From Patescibacteria group bacterium (GTDB lineage Bacteria > Patescibacteriota > Gracilibacteria > UBA1369 > JAHJTR01), in the NCBI GenBank assembly GCA_018829865.1, contig JAHJTR010000014.1:1-7629 (forward strand): a stretch of DNA of 7,629 nucleotides. The letters are read 5' to 3'. Below, in pieces: positions 4,453 to 7,629 of the stretch (position 1 is its first letter; every line of letters starts with the position of its first letter). A program made the position numbers and the translations under genes. Under the pieces are notes generated by a model that worked only from the letters and a program-made list of their open reading frames with translations, ran no database searches and was not told the origin of the DNA.

Positions 4453-5067
4453 ATGAGTACAGAAGGAGAACCAATTCAAAATCCAACAGAAGTCTTACCT
4501 CAAGACCATAGTGTTGCACCTGATAAATTACCAGGTCAAACTGCTGTAGATGGACAAATAAAGCAAAAAAGAGGACTTTTTGGTAAGTTTTTAAAAGCAG
4601 TAGGAATATCAACTCTTATAGTTGGTACTGCATGTGCTGGAATAGAACAAGGAACACCTCAAAATATACAGGGCACTAAACCTGATAACAGAAAAGAGGC
4701 ACCGATAAAGAGTGATAGATTTCCAGATATTTCATTTAGCTGTGGAACCAATCTAGAAGAGGGAACGAATGAAATTAAGGGTGTAATATTCATTGACTAT
4801 CTTAGAATTCAAAAAATACCGGAAACCCTTCAGGTTACAACTACACCAGTCGACGAAAAAGGCACTTCCATCGGCGAAACATCAAAGAAGATAATCGCTG
4901 TTAAAGGTCAGAAGTTCTTGAGTGTTCCCATAAGAATATCATTTGATACTCCATTTATTTCAGTCACTGTTGTCGACCCCGAGAGTGGCGAAAGTAAAAA
5001 AATCATCATTCCTATCATCAAGGAAGCTTTAAAGAAACAAGAGCATAGAGCCAGTATCACGCCATAG
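4453..5067 (+). CDS. Lipoprotein-like envelope protein, paralog A
   Basis: A 204-residue protein of no family I recognise. A hydrophilic N-terminal tail (~1-40) precedes a basic stretch (KQKRGLFGK), a hydrophobic segment (~46-60) and Cys61 (LIVGTAC), which could be a lipid-attachment cysteine with an imperfect lipobox or simply the end of a membrane anchor. The exported part (~90-190) reads as a small beta-sandwich. It shares LQVTTTPVDEKGTSIGET (126-143) and FISVTVVD (168-175) with the corresponding strands of the downstream paralog (ITVTINTTDKHGNTLGES; YLNVIIVD). It has its own strong promoter and a leader without a Shine-Dalgarno site, and ends in TAG. Remnants of two further family members begin at its stop codon. 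The 45-residue extension before the hydrophobic segment is unusual for a lipoprotein signal. Surface location is inferred. Confidence 0.8.
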   Translation: MSTEGEPIQNPTEVLPQDHSVAPDKLPGQTAVDGQIKQKRGLFGKFLKAVGISTLIVGTACAGIEQGTPQNIQGTKPDNRKEAPIKSDRFPDISFSCGTNLEEGTNEIKGVIFIDYLRIQKIPETLQVTTTPVDEKGTSIGETSKKIIAVKGQKFLSVPIRISFDTPFISVTVVDPESGESKKIIIPIIKEALKKQEHRASITP

Positions 5068-5137
5068 TTTTACTAAAAAGTATCTGGTAATCATCATCGA
5101 TAAAGAAGGTCATTCCCTAGAAATGTTGAGTATGTAA
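5066..5137 (+). pseudogene. Decayed C-terminal tail of a lipoprotein paralog (remnant 1)
   Basis: Starting across the stop codon of paralog A, a different frame reads SFTKKYLVIIIDKEGHSLEM and ends at TAA (5135-5137). KKYLVIIID-x-x-G aligns with IKYLNVIIVDNYG (161-173) of the downstream paralog and with the matching strand of paralog A. There is no start codon or upstream domain, so it is a fragment. It could also be one half of a frameshifted tail, with remnant 2 as the other half, but both carry the same strand, which argues for two copies. Confidence 0.6.
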
Positions 5138-5241
5138 AAGTGTTTATTGCTGACGACAAAGGAAGAAAACAAGAAACACCTGCTCAATTTGTTGGTGATA
5201 TGGATACTGATTGGAGAACAAAAAGACCTGAAGCTGAATAA
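5104..5241 (+). pseudogene. Decayed C-terminal tail of a lipoprotein paralog (remnant 2)
   Basis: An open stretch between TAA codons at 5101-5103 and 5239-5241 contains VEYVKVFIADDKGRKQET, then MDTDWRTKRPEAE. This closely matches the end of the downstream paralog (YLNVIIVDNYGRRQET, then MDYEWSTWPERPTRD), with identities at the Asp, Gly, Arg, Gln-Glu-Thr, Met-Asp, Trp and Arg-Pro positions. The DNA is also alike, for example around ACAAGAAAC. It lacks a start, an anchor and the first half of the domain, so it looks like the tail of a lost third family member. Confidence 0.75.
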
Positions 5242-5320
5242 ACAAATATGACTAACCCCGAAACAAGACACTTTCCATTTATTCGTTCGAAGGGTTATTT
5301 ACAATATTGACCATAAATAT

Positions 5321-5926
5321 ATGACAGCGGAAAAAGAACACAACCTGAGTCAGAAAGATTATAATGAACAATTACCTCAAGGTTCTGAGGTTCAGCGTTT
5401 ACCCGATAATGGTGTATATGATGTCAGAAAAACATTTAGGAGTAAATTAGCACGAGCGCTAGCAGCTGCTATAGTAGCCTTAAACCTCAGCTCTTGTGTG
5501 AAAATTATAGATCATTCCCCGCCCATAGATGATCCTGGTAAGAAGGAAAACCCAGATTCAAAGAAGAAAAGATTTATCATGGTTGCCATAAGTCCGGATA
5601 CTGATATTCATCCAGAGGCAACAAAAAGGGATTTTAAAATATTTCTTAATTGTATCAGTGGGATAAAAAAGCCCAAAGATATTACTGTAACAATTAATAC
5701 CACCGATAAGCATGGGAATACATTAGGTGAATCTGTAAGCCGCAAAGTTAATGTTGAAGATAAAGATTATTACGAAATAAATGCCTCATTTCTCAAGGAT
5801 ATTAAGTATCTAAATGTTATTATTGTTGATAATTATGGCAGAAGACAAGAAACCTTAATAGGGCCACTTATATATGAGATGGATTATGAGTGGTCAACGT
5901 GGCCGGAACGCCCAACAAGAGATTAA
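5321..5926 (+). CDS. Lipoprotein-like envelope protein, paralog B
   Basis: A 201-residue paralog of the gene at 4453, family unknown. It has the same plan: hydrophilic N-tail (~1-35), basic stretch (VRKTFRSK), hydrophobic segment (~43-57), and a good lipobox LSSC (Cys59), followed by a Pro/Lys/Asp linker (~62-83) and a beta-rich domain (~84-185). The end is richer in aromatic residues than in paralog A (YEMDYEWSTWPERP), and this ending is the one preserved in remnant 2. If Cys59 is lipidated, the mature protein is tethered to the membrane surface. The start at ATG 5321 has no Shine-Dalgarno site but a leader (TAAATATATG) like that of paralog A. No clear promoter is visible in the 79 bases after remnant 2, so co-transcription from 4387-4415 is possible. 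Stop is TAA. Confidence 0.82.
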   Translation: MTAEKEHNLSQKDYNEQLPQGSEVQRLPDNGVYDVRKTFRSKLARALAAAIVALNLSSCVKIIDHSPPIDDPGKKENPDSKKKRFIMVAISPDTDIHPEATKRDFKIFLNCISGIKKPKDITVTINTTDKHGNTLGESVSRKVNVEDKDYYEINASFLKDIKYLNVIIVDNYGRRQETLIGPLIYEMDYEWSTWPERPTRD

Positions 5927-5976
5927 AAGGAATCCCATATTTCAATTCTCTCGGATTTATGATAAAAATTAATATA

Positions 5977-6072
5977 GAAACAAAAAATAGTTTCTCTATT
6001 TTCTTCTAGGAGAAATTTAGCGCCACACAAACAAACCGGCAGTTAATCAAGTTACCGGCGCCAATTTCCTCC
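5977..6072 (+). promoter_or_regulatory. Foldable leader before the pseudopilin genes
   Basis: Three helices are possible: GAAAC (5977-5981) with GTTTC (5990-5994); TTTCTC (5991-5996) with GAGAAA (6010-6015); and a long imperfect stem of 6009-6024 with 6057-6072 (13 of 16 positions pair, including GCGCC with GGCGC) around a loop with a repeated ACCGGC. Adjacent helices share bases and so exclude one another, as in attenuators or leader switches. The last stem ends 13 bases before the first pseudopilin ATG. I recognise no known riboswitch class, and the first hairpin may simply terminate the upstream gene. Confidence 0.4.
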
Positions 6073-6085
6073 CCAAAAACAAAAA

Positions 6086-6706
6086 ATGAATAAACGCGGA
6101 TTCACACTAATAGAAATACTCATAGTAATCACCCTGATTGCGCTTCTTTCTACTATCGCCGTCATAAATTATGAAAAAACCCGTCGAAATATAGAATTCA
6201 CCAATGTTTTCCTTAATATAAGCGAAAACCTGCGCCTAGTACGCAGTAACGCCATTACAAGCCGAACATTAGCCGATAAGGTCCCTTTTGCCTATGATGT
6301 GCAGTTTCGTACCAGCACTGCAGGAGTCGAAACAACCATTTTCGCCGATTCAGATGTAAGTGGCAGCCAACAATTTGTTTATGACACATCGAAAGGGGAC
6401 ACCAAAGTCCGAGACTACAATCTCCCTCCCGATTACACCGCCTCAATTGAAGTTAAGAAATCGCTCAATTCAGAGAAGAGCATTCAACTAAACAAGGTAA
6501 ATATCGGATTCATGCCACCTTTCGGCGATGTCTACATTAGTGATGATAATGCGGATGATAATAAGGATACTCCTCCCGAACAATACAGCAAAATTCAGAT
6601 CAAAATCACCCTAAACGAGGTTAATCTAAGCCGATATATCTGCCTCAACACGATTGGCAGCGTAATCGAAGAATCCGTTTTCGAATGTATCACCACAACG
6701 CTTTAG
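6086..6706 (+). CDS. Minor type IV pseudopilin, FimT/GspH-like
   Basis: A 206-residue type IV prepilin. MNKRG|FTLIE is a textbook class III signal: prepilin peptidase would cut after Gly5 and N-methylate Phe6, and Glu10 is the conserved +5 glutamate. Hydrophobic helix 6-28 (through LIALLSTIAVIN) is both membrane anchor and pilus-core helix, and YEKTRRNIEFTNVFLNISENLRLVRSNAI continues it. The helix, the sub-major length and the LRLVRSNA-like segment fit GspH/FimT minor pseudopilins, which prime assembly of type IV pili or related filaments. Cys186 and Cys201 near the end could form a disulfide. There is no Shine-Dalgarno site. A second pseudopilin follows after 17 bases, so both are probably one operon. 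Assembly genes (pilB, pilC, pilD) are not in the window. Stop is TAG. Confidence 0.9.
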   Translation: MNKRGFTLIEILIVITLIALLSTIAVINYEKTRRNIEFTNVFLNISENLRLVRSNAITSRTLADKVPFAYDVQFRTSTAGVETTIFADSDVSGSQQFVYDTSKGDTKVRDYNLPPDYTASIEVKKSLNSEKSIQLNKVNIGFMPPFGDVYISDDNADDNKDTPPEQYSKIQIKITLNEVNLSRYICLNTIGSVIEESVFECITTTL

Positions 6707-6723
6707 CATTTTTAGCATTTTGA

Positions 6724-7341
6724 ATGAATAATTTTAAGAAATATTTAGAAAGATTAAAATCCCCCCGCGCCGAATCACTAATAGAGGTTATAGTGGCCTC
6801 TTTAGTTTTAATTATCACCTCAACGGCAGCAGTAACTATGCTCACCACAGCCTCCGACAGCAACAACCTAAATCGAGATCGCATGAGAGCAATGAACCTG
6901 GCTAGAGAGGGGATAGAGGCGGTACATAATATAAAGGACACAAATATGCTGCGAAGTGGCGCTTATGGTGAGTCCTGCTGGAATTTTCTCGAATATACAG
7001 GCAACACAAACTGCGACGATACAACTACCAAAACTGACACTACCTTCATCAAAGGGGGTAAATACATTTTAGACCGCCAATTAGATACTTATAAGTGGTA
7101 TTTAAAATCAAAATCATCAACCGATAATTTCAGTTCTGAATATAAAGTAGCACAGGTATTAACCACCGATCCCACCGATTTTTATAGGGTTATAGATATT
7201 CAATATATGGACAGTAATTTATCTGCAACCGGGATTACTTATAAGGATGGCACGGTTATGTACGTTAAAAGCACCGTTTTCTGGAAGTACAAAAGCCAAG
7301 ATCACAGCACCACCGCCTCAACGTATTTAACAAGGAGTTAA
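6724..7341 (+). CDS. Minor type IV pseudopilin, PilV/GspI-like
   Basis: A 205-residue prepilin-like protein. After a 16-residue basic leader, KSPRA|ESLIEV fits a prepilin peptidase site with Ala at -1 and Glu at +5 (Glu21). Helix ~18-43 (IEVIVASLVLIITSTAAVTML) is followed by MNLAREGIEAVHNIKDTN. This LAREGIEa.rnikD-type motif is characteristic of minor pilins in Candidate Phyla Radiation genomes and is the best phylogenetic pointer here. The globular domain has Cys85 and Cys97, a possible disulfide, and ends with beta strands (VMYVKSTVFWKYK). It starts 17 bases after the previous stop, in a gap holding two copies of TAGCATTTT, and has no Shine-Dalgarno site. The two proteins probably join one minor-pilin complex. 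No PilW or PilX partner follows: the next feature is the repeat cluster. Stop is TAA. Confidence 0.88.
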   Translation: MNNFKKYLERLKSPRAESLIEVIVASLVLIITSTAAVTMLTTASDSNNLNRDRMRAMNLAREGIEAVHNIKDTNMLRSGAYGESCWNFLEYTGNTNCDDTTTKTDTTFIKGGKYILDRQLDTYKWYLKSKSSTDNFSSEYKVAQVLTTDPTDFYRVIDIQYMDSNLSATGITYKDGTVMYVKSTVFWKYKSQDHSTTASTYLTRS

Positions 7342-7380
7342 AAGAATAATCCGCATGGCTTTTTAACCTTAGATTAACAG

Positions 7381-7483
7381 TTGGAGCAGGATTGCATCCT
7401 TCTTTAACAAGTTGGAGCAGGGCTACAGCCCTGGTCCATTATATTAACCAACCTCCCGTTGGAGCAGAGTGCAACTCTGCTCC
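7381..7483. repeat. Second cluster of the palindromic GGAGCAG-type repeats
   Basis: Three copies: a half-element at 7381-7400 (TTGGAGCAGGATTGCATCCT), a hairpin at 7414-7437 (GGAGCAGGGC / TACA / GCCCTGGTCC, one mismatch), and a perfect 10-bp hairpin at 7461-7483 (GGAGCAGAGT / GCA / ACTCTGCTCC). They belong to the family at 164-351, with the same GGAGC-(A/G)-G edge and different central bases that still pair. They again lie between converging genes (the pseudopilin operon and the minus-strand gene ending at 7495), where they could terminate both. Confidence 0.85.
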
Positions 7484-7506
7484 CCTCCACTATATTAACC
7501 AACCTC
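7440..7506. repeat. 16-bp direct repeats flanking the last palindromic copy
   Basis: TATATTAACCAACCTC occurs at 7440-7455 and, identically, at 7491-7506, flanking the perfect hairpin at 7461-7483. The right copy contains the stop codon and last three codons of the minus-strand gene, so the left copy looks like a duplicated gene end. This could be a target duplication made when the element arrived, or a tandem duplication of repeat plus flank. Confidence 0.8.
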
Positions 7507-7629
7507 TTTGTCTTTATTCCTCTTCCTGCTAATCGCCCCACCTCCTGTGGCTAATAAAAACAATAGGAACACAAGCTCTTTTTTTGGGTCTTTAGATTTA
7601 CCACCCATTGTATTACATCCGCCACATCC
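7495..7629 (-). CDS. C-terminal end of a surface protein with a Cys/transmembrane/basic tail (partial)
   Basis: Only the last 44 codons lie in the window; the frame is open to the right edge and stops at TAA (7497-7495). The end is Cys/Gly-rich (GCGGCNTMGG), then a Lys/Asp linker (KSKDPKKE), a hydrophobic helix (LVFLLFLLATGGGAI) and a basic tail (SRKRNKDKEVG). This order, with cysteine upstream of a helix and a basic end, matches the C-terminus of the secreted protein at 3172-3846 and resembles MYXO-CTERM-type or GlyGly-CTERM-type sorting signals of exported proteins. The identity of the main protein cannot be judged. Its final codons are duplicated to the left together with a palindromic repeat. 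Confidence 0.7.
   Translation of the reverse strand, partial: GCGGCNTMGGKSKDPKKELVFLLFLLATGGGAISRKRNKDKEVG

Noticed and set aside
1..7629. UGA read as glycine, as in Gracilibacteria and Absconditabacteria
   Set aside because: All visible genes end in TAA or TAG, but long glycine-containing genes have no in-frame TGA, so recoding would have left traces that are absent.

Overview
The window looks like a chromosomal piece of a low-GC bacterium of the Candidate Phyla Radiation (Patescibacteria), possibly near Peregrinibacteria/Gracilibacteria. The pointers are pseudopilins with the LAREGIEAV-type motif common in these phyla, A/T-rich compact genes mostly without Shine-Dalgarno sites, a short RsmI C-terminus, and many lineage-specific secreted proteins. 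This placement is inference; no rRNA or other marker gene is complete here. UGA is not read as glycine: the long genes use ordinary glycine codons throughout.

Layout. (1) 1-145: 3' end of rsmI (+). (2) 164-351: cluster of palindromic GGAGCAGGAT-type repeats, partly as 24-bp tandem units, between converging genes. (3) 420-2678 (-): membrane CHASE2 sensor fused to a class III adenylate/guanylate cyclase with intact catalytic residues. (4) 2878-3096 (+): a solitary ribbon-helix-helix antitoxin-like gene. (5) 3172-3846 (-): a GC-rich secreted protein gene with a strong Shine-Dalgarno site and a tripartite C-terminal anchor. Its coding sequence is packed almost end to end with inverted repeats (about 18 hairpins, up to a 12-bp stem). 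Upstream come a 6-bp tandem array (3881-3970) and a 92-nt long-stem inverted repeat (4009-4100). (6) 4453-5926 (+): two divergent paralogous lipoprotein-like genes, with two decayed tails of the same family between them. (7) 6086-7341 (+): two minor type IV pseudopilins (FimT/GspH-like and PilV/GspI-like), preceded by a foldable leader. (8) 7381-7506: a second cluster of the same palindromic repeats, again between converging genes. (9) 7495-7629 (-): the C-terminal end of another surface protein with a Cys/transmembrane/Arg-Lys tail like that of gene 5.

How it fits together. The content is mostly cell-envelope: a sensory nucleotide cyclase, pseudopilins, two lipoprotein-like paralogs and two proteins with sortable C-termini. 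A shared role in surface attachment or host contact is plausible but is not shown by the sequence. The strongest anomalies are the hairpin-packed gene at 3172-3846 with its structured upstream region, and the decaying tandem lipoprotein family at 4453-5926.
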